NCBI GenBank assembly: GCA_963556195.1
Contig: CAUVYP010001208.1
Coordinates: forward strand, 620,001-684,000
Origin: Sepiola atlantica
Taxonomy: Eukaryota > Mollusca > Cephalopoda > Sepiida > Sepiolidae
Direction of reading: 5' to 3'
Length of the DNA stretch: 64,000 bases
This document shows, one piece after another, positions 25,179 to 38,944 of the stretch (position 1 is the stretch's first letter; each line of letters starts with the position of its first letter). A program made the position numbers and the translations under genes. The notes under the pieces were generated by a model. The model did not search any database. It had not been told where the DNA came from and saw only the letters and a list, made by a program, of their open reading frames with translations.

Positions 25179-27224
25179 TTAGCGCGTTTTAAAGTTGATA
25201 TCGCTTTTGTTTATAACTTCCACATTTATTCGAATTGTGCAACGAAACTTTGCACAGATTAGCGGAGTCACATGTTCTACTTAAGTACCAAGTTTCAGAA
25301 GTGCAGCTCTTGTACTGCCGGAGATATGTCGATACAAACTGAATACGCAAAACATCAACAAAATTTAGCGCGTTTGAAAGTTGATACCGCTTTTGTTTAT
25401 AACTTCCACATTTATTCGAATTGTGCAACGAAACTTTGCAGACAGTCGCGGAGACATTTGTTCTACTGAAGTACGAAGTTTCAGAAGTGCAGCTCTTGTA
25501 CTGACGGAGATATGTCGATACAAACTGAATACGCAAAACATCAACAAAATTTAGCGCGTTTTAAAGTTGATATCGCTTTTGTTTATAACTTCCACATTTA
25601 TTCGAATTGTGCAACGAAACTTTGCCCAGATTAGCGGAGTCACATGTTCTACTGAAGTACCAAGTTTCAGAAGTGCAGCTCTTGTACTGCCGGAGATATG
25701 TCGATACAAACTGAATACGCAAAACATCGACAAAATTTAGCGCGTTTCAAAGTTGATATCGCTTTTGTTTATAACTTCCACATTTATTCGAATTGTGCAA
25801 CGAAACTTTGCACAGATTAGCGGAGTCACATTTTCTACTGAAGTACCAAGTTTCAGAAGTGCAGCTCTTGTACTGCCGGAGATATGTCGATACAAACTGA
25901 ATACGCAAAACATCAACAAAATGTAGCGCGTTTTAAAGTTGATATCGCTTTTGTTTATAACTTCCACATTTATTCGAATTGTGCAACGAAACTTTGCAGA
26001 CAGTCGCGGATAGGCCTTTTCTACTGAAGTACCAAGTTTCAGAAGTGCAGCTCTTGTACTGCCGGAGATATGTCGATACAAACTGAATACGCAAAACATC
26101 AACAAAATTTAGCGCGTTTTAAAGTTGATATCGCTTTTGTTTATAACTTCCACATTTATTCGAATTGTGCAACGAAACTTTGCACAGATTAGCGGAGTCA
26201 CATGTTCTACTGAAGTACCAAGTTTCAGAAGTGCAGCTCTTGTACTGCCGGAGATATGTCGATACAAACTGAATACGCAAATCATCAACAAAATTTAGCG
26301 CGTTTGAAAGTTGATATCGCTTTTGTTTATAACTTCCACATTTATTCGAATTGTGCAACGAAACTTTGCAGACAGTCGCGGAGACACATGTTCTACTGAA
26401 GTACCAAGTTTCAGAAGTGCAGCTCTTGTACTGCCGGAGATATGTCGATACAAACTGAATACGCAAAACATCAACAAAATTTAGCGCGTTTTAAAGTTGA
26501 TATCGCTTTTGTTTATAACTTCCACATTTATTCGAATTGTGCAACGACACTTTGCACAGATTAGCGGAGTCACATGTTCTACTGAAGTACCAAGTTTCAG
26601 AAGTGCAGCTCTTGTACTGCCGGAGATATGTCGATACAAACTGAATACGAAAAACATCAACAAAATTTAGCGCGTTTTAAAGTTGATATCGCTTTTGTTT
26701 ATAACTTCCACATTTATTCGAATTGTGCAACGAAACTTTGCACAGATTAGCGGAGTCACATGTTCTACTGAAGTACCAAGTTTCAGAAGTGCAGCTCTTT
26801 TACTGCCGGAGATATGTCGATACAAACTGAATACGCAAAACATCAACAAAATTTAGCGCGTTTTAAAGTTGATATCGCTTTTGTTTATAACTTCCACATT
26901 TATTCGAATTGTGCAACGAAACTTTGCAGACAGTCGCGGAGACACATGTTCTACTGAAGTACCAAGTTTCAGAAGTGCAGCTCTTGTACTGCCGGAGATA
27001 TGTCGATACAAACTGAATACGCAAAACATCAACAAAATTTAGCGCGTTTTAAAGTTGATATCGCTTTTGTTTATAACTTCCACATTTATTCGAATTGTGC
27101 AACGAAACTTTGCAGACAGTCGCGGATCGGCCTTTTCTACTGAAGTACCAAGTTTCAGAAGTGCAGCTCTTGTACTGCCGGAGATATGTCGATACAAACT
27201 GAATACGCAAAACATGAACACAAT
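25179..27224 (+). repeat. Middle-domain higher-order unit 6 (11 monomers)
   Basis: Order: A2-B4-A2c-A1c-B2g-A2i-B1-A2x-A2-B1-B3. It matches unit 5 for eight monomers, then follows the A2-B1-B3 ending of unit 2 with its CTCTTTTACTG mark. It is therefore a mosaic of the two. Confidence 0.85.
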
Positions 27225-28712
27225 TTAGCGCGTTTTAAAGTTGATATCGCTTTTGTTTATAACTTCCACATTTATTCGAATTGTGCAACGAAACTTTGCA
27301 CAGATTAGCGGAGTCACATGTTCTACTGAAGTACCAAGTTTCAGAAGTGCAGCTCTTGTACTGTCGGAGATATGTCGATACAAACTGAATACGCAAAACA
27401 TCAACAAAATGTAGCGCGTTTGAAAGTTGATACCGCTTTTGTTTATAACTTCCACATTTATTCGAATTGTGCAACGAAACTTTGCAGACAGTCGCGGAGA
27501 CATTTGTTCTACTGAAGTACCAAGTTTCAGAAGTGCAGCTCTTGTACTGCCGGAGATATGTCGATACAAACTGAATACGCAAAACATCAACAAAATTTAG
27601 CGCGTTTTAAAGTTGATATCGCTTTTGTTTATAACTTCCACATTTATTCGAATTGTGCAACGAAACTTTGCCCAGATTAGCGGAGTCACATGTTCTACTG
27701 AAGTACCAAGTTTCAGAAGTGCAGCTCTTGTACTGCCGGAGATATGTCGATACAAACTGAATACGAAAAACATCGACAAAATTTAGCGCGTTTCAAAGTT
27801 GATATCGCTTTTGTTTATAACTTCCACATTTATTCGAATTGTGCAATTAAACTTTGCACAGATTAGCGGAGTCACATTTTCTACTGAAGTACCAAGTTTC
27901 AGAAGTGCAGCTCTTGTACTGCCGGAGATATGTCGATACAAACTGAATACGCAAAACATCAACAAAATGTAGCGCGTTTTAAAGTTGATATCGCTTTTGT
28001 TTATAACTTCCACATTTATTCGAATTGTGCAACGAAACTTTGCAGACAGTCGCGGATAGGCCTTTTCTACTGAAGTACCAAGTTTCAGAAGTGCAGCTCT
28101 TGTACTGCCGGAGATATGTCGATACAAACTGAATACGCAAAACATCAACAAAATTTAGCGCGTTTTAAAGTTGATATCGCTTTTGTTTATAACTTCCACA
28201 TTTATTCGAATTGTGCAACGAAACTTTGCACAGATTAGCGGAGTCACATGTTCTACTGAAGTACCAAGTTTCAGAAGTGCAGCTCTTGTACTGCTGGAGA
28301 TATGTCGATACAAACTGAATACGCAAATCATCAACAAAATTTAGCGCGTTTTAAAGTTGATATCGCTTTTGTTTATAACTTCCATATTTATTCGAATTGT
28401 GCAACGAAACTTTGCAGACAGTCGCGGAGACACATGTTCTACTGAAGTACCAAGTTTCAGAAGTGCAGCTCTTGTACTGCCGGAGATATGTCGATACAAA
28501 CTGAATACGCAAAACATCAACAAAATTTAGCGCGTTTTAAAGTTGATATCGCTTTTGTTTATAACTTCCACATTTATTCGAATTGTGCAACGACACTTTG
28601 CACAGATTAGCGGAGTCACATGTTCTACTGAAGTACCAAGTTTCAGAAGTGCAGCTCTTGTACTGCCGGAGATATGTCGATACAAACTGAATACGCAAAC
28701 TATCAACAAAAT
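27225..28712 (+). repeat. Middle-domain higher-order unit 7, truncated (8 monomers)
   Basis: Order: A2-B4-A2c-A1c-B2g-A2i-B1-A2x. It is the last unit with the A2c mark. Instead of closing with B3, its A2x ends AAACTATC and leads straight into the first E monomer at 28713. This is the junction of the two higher-order systems. Confidence 0.83.
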
Positions 28713-31130
28713 TTAGTGCGATTTAAAGTTGATATCGCTTTTGTTTATAACTTCACCATTCTTTAGAATTGTGCAACGAAACTTTGCAGAGATAAGCGGA
28801 GTCACATGCTCTACTGAAGTACAAAGTTTCAGACGTGCAGCTCTTGTACGGCTGGAGATATGTCGATACAAACTGAATACGCAAAAAATCGACAAAATTT
28901 AGCGCGTTTTAAAGTTGATATCGCTTTTGTTTATAACTTCCACATTTATTCGAATTGTGCAACGAAACTTTGCACAGATTAGCGGAGTCACATTTTCTAC
29001 TGAAGTACTAAGTTTCAGAAGTGCAGCTCTTGTACTGCCGGAGATATGTCGATACAAACTGAATACGCAAAACATCGACAAAATTTAGCGCGTTTTAAAG
29101 TTGATATCGCTTTTGTTTATAACTTCCACATTTATTCGAATTGTGCAACGAAACTTTGCACAGATTAGCGGAGTCACATTTTCTACTGAAGTACCAAGTT
29201 TCAGAAGTGCAGCTCTTGTACTGCCGGAGATATGTCGATACAAACTGAATACGCAAAACATCAACAAAATTTAGCGCGTTTTAAAGTTGATATCGCTTTT
29301 GTTTATAACTTCCACATTTATTCGAATTGTGCAACGAAACTTTGCAGACAGTCGCGGATAGGCCTTTTCTACTGAAGTACTAAGTTTCAGAAGTGCAGCT
29401 CTTGTACTGCCGGAGATATGTCGATACAAACTGAATACGCAAAACATCAACAAAATTTAGCGCGTTTTAAAGTTGATATCGCTTTTGTTTATAACTTCCA
29501 CATTTATTCGAATTGTGCAACGAAACTTTGCAGACAGTCGCGGAGACACATGTTCTACTGAAGTACCAAGTTTCAGAAGTGCAGCTCTTGTACTGCCGGA
29601 GATATTTCGATACAAACTGAATACGCAAAACATCAACAAAATTTAGCGCGTTTTAAAGTTGATATCGCTTTTGTTTATAACTTCCACATTTATTCGAATT
29701 GTGCAACGAAACTTTGCAGACAGTCGCGGATAGGCCTTTTCTACTGAAGTACCAAGTTTCAGAAGTGCAGCTCTTGTACTGCCGGAGATATGTCGATACA
29801 AACTGAATACGCAAAACATCAACAAAATTTAGCGCGTTTTAAAGTTGATATCGCTTTTGTTTATAACTTCCACATTTATTCGAATTGTGCAACGACACTT
29901 TGCACAGATTAGCGGAGTCACATTTTCTACTGAAGTACCAAGTTTCAGAAGTGCAGCTCTTGTACTGCCGGAGATATGTCGATACAAACTGAATACGCAA
30001 AACATCAACAAAATTTAGCGCGTTTGAAAGTTGATATCGCTTTTGTTTATAACTTCCACATTTATTCGAATTGTGCAACGAAACTTTGCAGACAGTCGCG
30101 GAGACATTTGTTCTACTGAAGTACCAAGTTTCAGAAGTGCAGCTCTTGTACTGCCGGAGATATGTCGATACAAACTGAATACGCAAAACATCAACAAAAT
30201 TTAGCGCGTTTTAAAGTTGATATCGCTTTTGTTTATAACTTCCACATTTATTCGAATTGTGCAACGAAACTTTGCACAGATTAGCGGAGTCACATGTTCT
30301 ACTGAAGTACCAAGTTTCAGAAGTGCAGCTCTTGTACTGCCGGAGATATGTCGATACAAACTGAATACGCAAAACATCGACAAAATTTAGCGCGTTTTAA
30401 AGTTGATATCGCTTTTGTTTATAACTTCCACATTTATTCGAATTGTGCAACGAAACTTTGCACAGATTAGCGGAGTCACATTTTCTACTGAAGTACCAAG
30501 TTTCAGAAGTGCAGCTCTTGTACTGCCGGAGATATGTCGATACAAACTGAATACGCAAAACATCAACAAAATGTAGCGCGTTTTAAAGTTGATATCGCTT
30601 TTGTTTATAACTTCCACATTTATTCGAATTGTGCAACGAAACTTTGCACAGATTAGCGGAGTCACATTTTCTACTGAAGTACCAAGTTTCAGAAGTGCAG
30701 CTCTTGTACTGCCGGAGATATGTCGATACAAACTCAATACGCAAATCATCAACAAAATTTAGCGCGTTTTAAAGTTGATATCGCTTTTGTTTATAACTTC
30801 CACATTTATTCGAATTGTGCAACGAAACTTTGCAGACAGTCGCGGAGACACATGTTCTACTGAAGTACCAAGTTTCAGAAGTGCAGCTCTTGTACTGCCG
30901 GAGATATGTCGATACAAACTGAATACGCAAAACATCAACAAAATTTAGCGCGTTTTAAAGTTGATATCGCTTTTGTTTATAACTTCCACATTTATTCGAA
31001 TTGTGCAATGACACTTTGCACAGATTAGCGGAGTCACATGTTCTACTGAAGTACCAAGTTTCAGAAGTGCAGCTCTTGTACTGCCGGAGATATGTCGATA
31101 CAAACTGAATACGCAAACTATCAACAAAAT
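28713..31130 (+). repeat. Right-domain E unit 1 (13 monomers, 2,418 bp)
   Basis: Order: E-A1t-A1-B2t-B1-B2-A1x-B4-A2-A1-A1h-B1-A2x. The opening E lacks a few E marks at its right side (GCAGCTCTTGTACGG) and ends AAAAAATCGAC, so it is slightly different from later E copies. Confidence 0.85.
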
Positions 31131-33734
31131 TTAGTGCGATTTAAAGTTGATATCGCTTTTGTTTATAACTTCACCATTCTTTAGAATTGTGCAACGAAAC
31201 TTTGCAGAGATAAGCGGAGTCACATGCTCTACTGAAGTACCAAGTTTCAGACGTGCAGTACTTGTACGGCCGGAGATATGTCGATACAAACTGAATACGC
31301 AAAACATCGAAAAAATTTAGCGCGTTTTAAAGTTGATATCGCTTTTGTTTATAACTTCCACATTTATTCGAATTGTGCAACGAAACTTTGCACAGATTAG
31401 CGGAGTCACATTTTCTACTGAAGTACTAAGTTTCAGAAGTGCAGCTCTTGTACTGCCGGAGATATGTCGATACAAACTGAATACGCAAAACAACGACAAA
31501 ATTTAGCGCGTTTTAAAGTTGATATCGCTTTTGTTTATAACTTCCACATTTATTCGAATTGTGCAACGAAACTTTGCACAGATTAGCGGAGTCACATTTT
31601 CTACTGAAGTACCAAGTTTCAGAAGTGCAGCTCTTGTACTGCCGGAGATATGTCGATACAAACTGAATACGCAAAACATCAACAAAATTTAGCGCGTTTT
31701 AAAGTTGATATCGCTTTTGTTTATAACTTCCACATTTATTCGAATTGTGCAACGAAACTTTGCACAGATTAGCGGAGTCACATTTTCTACTGAAGTACCA
31801 AGTTTCAGAAGTGCAGCTCTTGTACTGCCGGAGATATGTCGATACAAACTGAATACGCAAAACATCAACAAAATTTAGCGCGTTTTAAAGTTGATATCGC
31901 TTTTGTTTATAACTTCCACATTTATTCGAATTGTGCAACGAAACTTTGCAGACAGTCGCGGATAGGCCTTTTCTACTGAAGTACTAAGTTTCAGAAGTGC
32001 AGCTCTTGTACTGCCGGAGATATGTCGATACAAACTGAATACGCAAAACATCAACAAAATTTAGCGCGTTTTAAAGTTGATATCGCTTTTGTTTATAACT
32101 TCCACATTTATTCGAATTGTGCAACGAAACTTTGCAGACAGTCGCGGAGACACATGTTCTACTGAAGTACCAAGTTTCAGAAGTGCAGCTCTTGTACTGC
32201 CGGAGATATGTCGATACAAACTGAATACGCAAAACATCAACAAAATTTAGCGCGTTTTAAAGTTGATATCGCTTTTGTTTATAACTTCCACATTTATTCG
32301 AATTGTGCAACGAAACATTGCAGGCAGTCGCGGATAGGCCTTTTCTACTGAAGTACCAAGTTTCAGAAGTGCAGCTCTTGTACTGCCGGAGATATGTCGA
32401 TACAAACTGAATACGCAAAACATCAACAAAATTTAGCGCGTTTTAAAGTTGATATCGCTTTTGTTTATAACTTCCACATTTATTCGAATTGTGCAACGAA
32501 ACTTTGCACAGATTAGCGGAGTCACATGTTCTACTGAAGTACCAAGTTTCAGAAGTGCAGCTCTTGTACTGCCGGAGATATGTCGATACAAACTGAATAC
32601 GCAAAACATCAACAAAATTTAGCGCGTTTGAAAGTTGATATCGCTTTTGTTTATAACTTCCACATTTATTCGAATTGTGCAACGAAACTTTGCAGACAGT
32701 CGCGGAGACATTTGTTCTACTGAAGTACCAAGTTTCAGAAGTGCAGCTCTTGTACTACCGGAGATATGTCGATACAAACTGAATACGCAAAACATCGACA
32801 AAATTTAGCGCGTTTTAAAGTTGATATCGCTTTTGTTTATAACTTCCACATTTATTCGAATTGTGCAACGAAACTTTGCACAGATTAGCGGAGTCACATG
32901 TTCTACTGAAGTACCAAGTTTCAGAAGTGCAGCTCTTGTACTGCCGGAGATATGTCGATACAAACTGAATACGCAAAACATCGACAAAATTTAGCGCGTT
33001 TTAAAGTTGATATCGCTTTTGTTTATAACTTCCAGATTTATTCGAATTGTGCAACGAAACTTTGCACAGATTAGCGGAGTCACATTTTCTACTGAAGTAC
33101 CAAGTTTCAGAAGTGCAGCTCTTGTACTGCCGGAGATATGTCGATACAAACTGAATACGCAAAACATCAACAACATGTAGCGCGTTTTAAAGTTGATATC
33201 GCTTTTGTTTATAACTTCTACATTTATTCGAATTGTGCAACGAAACTTTGCACAGATTAGCGGAGTCACATGTTCTACTCAAGTACCAAGTTTCAGATAT
33301 GCAGCTCTTGTACTGCCGGAGATATGTCGATACAAACACAATACGCAAATCATCAACAAAATTAAGCGCGTTTTAAAGTTGATATCGCTTTTGTTTATAA
33401 CTTCCACATTTATTCGAATTGTGCAACGAAACTTTGCAGACAGTCGCGGAGACACATGTTCTACTGAAGTACCAAGTTTCAGAAGTGCAGCTGTTGTACT
33501 GCCGGAGATATGTCGATACAAACTGAATACGCAAATCATCAACAAAATTTAGCGCGTTTTAAAGTTGATATCGCTTTTGTTTATAACTTCCACATTTATT
33601 CGAATTGTGCAACGACACTTTGCACAGATTAGCGGAGTCACATGTTCTACTGAAGTACCAAGTTTCAGAAGTGCAGCTCTTGTACTGCCGGAGATATGTC
33701 GATACAAACTGAATACGCAAACTATCAACAAAAT
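31131..33734 (+). repeat. Right-domain E unit 2 (14 monomers)
   Basis: Order: E-A1t-A1-A1-B2t-B1-B2-A2-B4-A2-A1-A2h-B1-A2x. It has one extra A1 relative to the 13-mer. From about 33030 onward it carries many private substitutions. Confidence 0.85.
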
Positions 33735-33920
33735 TTAGTGCGATTTAAAGTTGATATCGCTTTTGTTTATAACTTCACCATTCTTTAGAATTGTGCAACG
33801 AAACTTTGCAGAGATAAGCGGAGTCACATGCTCTACTGAAGTACCAAGTTTCAGACGTGCAGTACTTGTACGGCCGGAGATATGTCGATACAAACTGAAT
33901 ACGCAAAACATCGACAAAAT
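33735..33920 (+). repeat. Reference monomer, divergent class E
   Basis: About 16 substitutions separate it from the A1 consensus by hand count. The marks are TTAGTGCGATTTAAAG at the start, CACCATTCTTTAGAATTG at about 43-60, GAGATAAGCGG in the class block, CATGCTCT, and GACGTGCAGTACTTGTACGG at about 120-140. It ends CATCGAC. The previous monomer ends in AAACTATC, so the E haplotype really begins about 14 bases before position 1. E copies mark the start of each higher-order unit in the right domain and are absent before 28713. Confidence 0.9.
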
Positions 33921-34850
33921 TTAGCGCGTTTTAAAGTTGATATCGCTTTTGTTTATAACTTCCACATTTATTCGAATTGTGCAACGAAACTTTGCACAGA
34001 TTAGCGGAGTCACATTTTCTACTGAAGTACTAAGTTTCAGAAGTGCAGCTCTTGTACTGCCGGAGATATGTCGATACAAACTGAATACGCAAAACATCGA
34101 CAAAATTTAGCGCGTTTTAAAGTTGATATCGCTTTTGTTTATAACTTCCACATTTATTCGAATTGTGCAACGAAACTTTGCACAGATTAGCGGAGTCACA
34201 TTTTCTACTGAAGTACCAAGTTTCAGAAGTGCAGCTCTTGTACTGCCGGAGATATGTCGATACAAACTGAATACGCAAAACATCAACAAAATTTAGCGCG
34301 TTTTAAAGTTGATATCGCTTTTGTTTATAACTTCCACATTTATTCGAATTGTGCAACGAAACTTTGCAATCAGTCGCGGATAGGCCTTTTCTACTGCAGT
34401 ACTAAGTTTCAGAAGTGCAGCTCTTGTACTGCCGGAGATATGTCGATACAAACTGAATACGCAAAACATCAACAAAATTTAGCGCGTTTTAAAGTTGATA
34501 TCGCTTTTGTTTATAACTTCCACATTTATTCGAATTGTGCAACGAAACTTTGCAGACAGTCGCGGAGACACATGTTCTACTGAAGTACCAAGTTTCAGAA
34601 GTGCAGCTCTTGTACTGCCGGAGATATGTCGATACAAACTGAATACGCAAAACATCAACAAAATGTAGCGCGTTTTAAAGTTGATATCGCTTTTGTTTAT
34701 AACTTCCACATTTATTCGAATTGTGCAACGAAACTTTGCAGACAGTCGCGGATAGGCCTTTTCTACTGAAGTACCAAGTTTCAGAAGTGCAGCTCTTGTA
34801 CTGCCGGAGATATGTCGATACAAACTGAATACGCAAAACATCAACAAAAT

Positions 34851-35037
34851 TTAGCGCGTTTTAAAGTGTGATATCGCTTTTGTTTATAACTTCCACATTT
34901 ATTCGAATTGTGCAACGAAACTTTGCACAGATTAGCGGAGTCACATTTTCTACTGAAGTACCAAGTTTCAGAAGTGCAGCTCTTGTACTGCCGGAGATAT
35001 GTCGATACAAACTGAATACGCAAAACATCAACAAAAT
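34851..35037 (+). repeat. 187-bp monomer, one-base insertion
   Basis: An A1 monomer with TTAAAGTGTGATATC in place of TTAAAGTTGATATC. It lies in a patch rich in private variants. Confidence 0.9.
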
Positions 35038-36339
35038 TTAGCGCGTTTGAAAGTTGATATCGCTTTTGTTTATAACTTCCACATTTATTCGAATTGTGCA
35101 ACGAAACTTTGCAGACAGTCGCGGAGACATTTGTTCTACTGAAGTACCAAGTTTCAGAAGTGCAGCTCTTGTACTGCCGGAGATATGTCGATACAAACTG
35201 AATACGCAAAACATCAACAAAATTTAGCGCGTTTTAAAGTTGATATCGCTTTTGTTTATAACTTCCACATTTATTCGAATTGTGCAACGAAACTTTGCAC
35301 AGATTAGCGGAGTCACATTTTCTACTGAAGTACCAAGTTTCAGAAGTGCAGCTCTTGTACTGCCGGAGATATGTCGATACAAACTGAATACGCAAAACAT
35401 CAACAAAATGTAGCGCGTTTTAAAGTTGATATCGCTTTTGTTTATAACTTCTACATTTATTCGAATTGTGCAACGAAACTTTGCACAGATTAGCGGAGTC
35501 ACATGTTCTACTGAAGTACCAGGTTTCAGAAGTGCAGCTCTTGTACTGCCGGAGATATGTCGATACAAACTCAATACGCAAATCATCAACAAAATTTAGC
35601 GCGTTTTAAAGTTGATATCGCTTTTGTTTATAACTTCCACATTTATTCGAATTGTGCAACGAAACTTTGCAGACAGTCGCGGAGACACATGTTCTACTGA
35701 AGTACCAAGTTTCAGAAGTGCAGCTCTTGTACTGCCGGAGATATGTCGATACAAACTGAATACGCAAAACATCAACAAAATTTAGCGCGTTTTAAAGTTG
35801 ATATCGCTTTTGTTTATAACTTCCACATTTATTCGAATTGTGCAACGACACTTTGCACAGATTAGCGGAGTCACATGTTCTACTGAAGTACCAAGTTTCA
35901 GAAGTGCAGCTCTTGTACTGCCGGAGATATGTCGATACAAACTGAATACGCAAAACATCGACAAAATTTAGCGCGTTTTAAAGTTGATATCGCTTTTGTT
36001 TATAACTTCCACATTTATTCGAATTGTGCAACGAAACCTTGCACAGATTAGCGGAGTCACATTTTCTACTGAAGTACCAAGTTTCAGAAGTGCAGCTCTT
36101 GTACTGCCGGAGATATGTCGATACAAACTGAATACGCAAAACATCAACAAAATGTAGCGCGTTTTAAAGTTGATATCGCTTTTGTTTATAACTTCTACAT
36201 TTATTCGAATTGTGCAACGAAACTTTGCACAGATTAGCGGAGTCACATGTTCTACTGAAGTACCAAGTTTCAGAAGTGCAGCTCTTCTACTGCCGGAGAT
36301 ATGTCGATACAAACTCAATACGCAAATCATCAACAAAAT

Positions 36340-36526
36340 TTAGCGCTCTTTTAAAGTTGATATCGCTTTTGTTTATAACTTCCACATTTATTCGAATTGT
36401 GCAACGAAACTTTGCAGACAGTCGCGGAGACACATGTTCTACTGAAGTACCAAGTTTCAGAAGTTCAGCTCTTGTACTGCCGGAGATATGTCGATACAAA
36501 CTGAATACGCAAAACATCAACAAAAT
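36340..36526 (+). repeat. 187-bp monomer, one-base insertion
   Basis: A B1 monomer starting TTAGCGCTCTTTTAAAG in place of TTAGCGCGTTTTAAAG. It also has the private AGAAGTTCAGCTC. Confidence 0.9.
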
Positions 36527-38572
36527 TTAGCGCGTTTTAAAGTTGATATCGCTTTTGTTTATAACTTCCACATTTATTCGAATTGTGCAACGACACTTTG
36601 CACAGATTAGCGGAGTCACATGTTCTACTGAAGTACCAAGTTTCAGAAGTGCAGCTCTTGTACTGCCGGAGATATGTCGATACAAACTGAATACGCAAAC
36701 TATCAACAAAATTTAGTGCGATTTAAAGTTGATATCGCTTTTGTTTATAACTTCACCATTCTTTAGAATTGTGCAACGAAACTTTGCAAGGATAGGCGGA
36801 GTCACATGCTCTACTGAAGTACCAAGTTTAAGACGTGCAGTACTTGTACGGCCGGAGATATGTCGATACAAACTGAATACGCAAAACATCGACAAAATTT
36901 AGCGCGTTTTAAAGTTGATATCGCTTTTGTTTATAACTTCCACATTTATTCGAATTGTGCAACGAAACTTTGCACAGATTAGCGGAGTCACATTTTCTAC
37001 TGAAGTACTAAGTTTCAGAAGTGCAGCTCTTGTACTGCCGGAGATATGTCGATACAAACTGAATACGCAAAACATCGACAAAATTTAGCGCGTTTTAAAG
37101 TTGATATCGCTTTTGTTTATAACTTCCACATTTATTCGAATTGTGCAACGAAACTTTGCACAGATTAGCGGAGTCACATTTTCTACTGAAGTACCAAGTT
37201 TCAGAAGTGCAGCTCTTGTACTGCCGGAGATATGTCGATACAAACTGAATACGCAAAACATCAACAAAATTTAGCGCGTTTTAAAGTTGATATCGCTTTT
37301 GTTTATAACTTCCACATTTATTCGAATTGTGCAACGAAACTTTGCAGACAGTCGCGGATAGGCCTTTTCTACTGAAGTACTAAGTTTCAGAAGTGCAGCT
37401 CTTGTACTGCCGGAGATATGTCGATACAAACTGAATACGCAAAACATCAACAAAATTTAGCGCGTTTTAAAGTTGATATCGCTTTTGTTTATAACTTCCA
37501 CATTTATTCGAATTGTGCAACGAAACTTTGCAGACAGTCGCGGAGACACATGTTCTACTGAAGTACCAAGTTTCAGAAGTGCAGCTCTTGTACTGCCGGA
37601 GATATGTCGATACAAACTGAATACGCAAAACATCAACAAAATTTAGCGCGTTTTAAAGTTGATATCGCTTTTGTTTATAACTTCCACATTTATTCGAATT
37701 GTGCAACGAAACTTTGCAGACAGTCGCGGATAGGCCTTTTCTACTGAAGTACCAAGTTTCAGAAGTGCAGCTCTTGTACTGCCGGAGATATGTCGATACA
37801 AACTGAATACGCAAAACATCAACAAAATTTAGCGCGTTTTAAAGTTGATATCGCTTTTGTTTATAACTTCCACATTTATTCGAATTGTGCAACGAAACTT
37901 TGCACAGATTAGCGGAGTCACATTTTCTACTGAAGTACCAAGTTTCAGAAGTGCAGCTCTTGTACTGCCGGAGATATGTCGATACAAACTGAATACGCAA
38001 AACATCAACAAAATTTAGCGCGTTTGAAAGTTGATATCGCTTTTGTTTATAACTTCCACATTTATTCGAATTGTGCCACGAAACTTTGCAGACAGTCGCG
38101 GAGACATTTGTTCTACTGAAGTACCAAGTTTCAGAAGTGCAGCTCTTGTACTGCCGGAGATATGTGGATACAAACTGAATACGCAAAACATCAACAAAAT
38201 TTAGCGCGTTTTAAAGTTGATATCGCTTTTGTTTATAACTTCCACATTTATTCGAATTGTGCAACGAAACTTTGCACAGATTAGCGGAGTCACATGTTCT
38301 ACTGAAGTACCAAGTTTCAGAAGTGCAGCTCTTGTACTGCCGGAGATATGTCGATACAAACTGAATACGCAAAACATCGACAAAATTTAGCGCGTTTTAA
38401 AGTTGATATCGCTTTTGTTTATAACTTCCACATTTATTCGAATTGTGCAACGAAACTTTGCACAGATTAGCGGAGTCACATTTTCTACTGAAGTACCAAG
38501 TTTCAGAAGTGCAGCTCTTGTACTGCCGGAGATATGTCGATACAAACTGAATACGCAAAACATCAACAAAAT

Positions 38573-38758
38573 GTAGCGCGTTTTAAAGTTGATATCGCTT
38601 TTGTTTATAACTTCTACATTTATTCGAATTGTGCAACGAAACTTTGCACAGATTAGCGGAGTCACATGTTCTACTGAAGTACCAGGTTTCAGAAGTGCAG
38701 CTCTTGTACTGCCGGAGATATGTCGATACAAACTCAATACGCAAATCATCAACAAAAT
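38573..38758 (+). repeat. Hybrid monomer A2h (example)
   Basis: The start has G at position 1, as in B2g monomers. The class block is A2 and the end is AAATCATC, as in A2i monomers. Extra marks are CTTCTACATTT, TACCAGGTTTC and AACTCAATACG. The same hybrid recurs at 33177, 35410, 36154, 40619, 41177, 43037, 43781, 47501 and 49362, with some variation; 30573 is similar but has the A1 block. It looks like a fusion of the adjacent B2g-A2i pair seen at 51780-52151 and 53826-54197. Confidence 0.8.
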
Positions 38759-38944
38759 TTAGCGCGTTTTAAAGTTGATATCGCTTTTGTTTATAACTTC
38801 CACATTTATTCGAATTGTGCAACGAAACTTTGCAGACAGTCGCGGAGACACATGTTCTACTGAAGTACCAAGTTTCAGAAGTGCAGCTCTTGTACTGCCG
38901 GAGATATGTCGATACAAACTGAATACGCAAAACATCAACAAAAT

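Larger units (their letters stand above)
33735..36712 (+). repeat. Right-domain E unit 3 (16 monomers)
   Basis: Order: E-A1t-A1-B2t-B1-B2g-A1-B4-A1-A2h-B1-A2x-A1-A2h-B1-A2x. The last four monomers (35968-36712) repeat the preceding four (35224-35967), an internal tandem duplication. The first A2x ends in the ordinary CATCGAC and only the second in AAACTATC. The usual A2 after B4 is missing. Confidence 0.85.
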
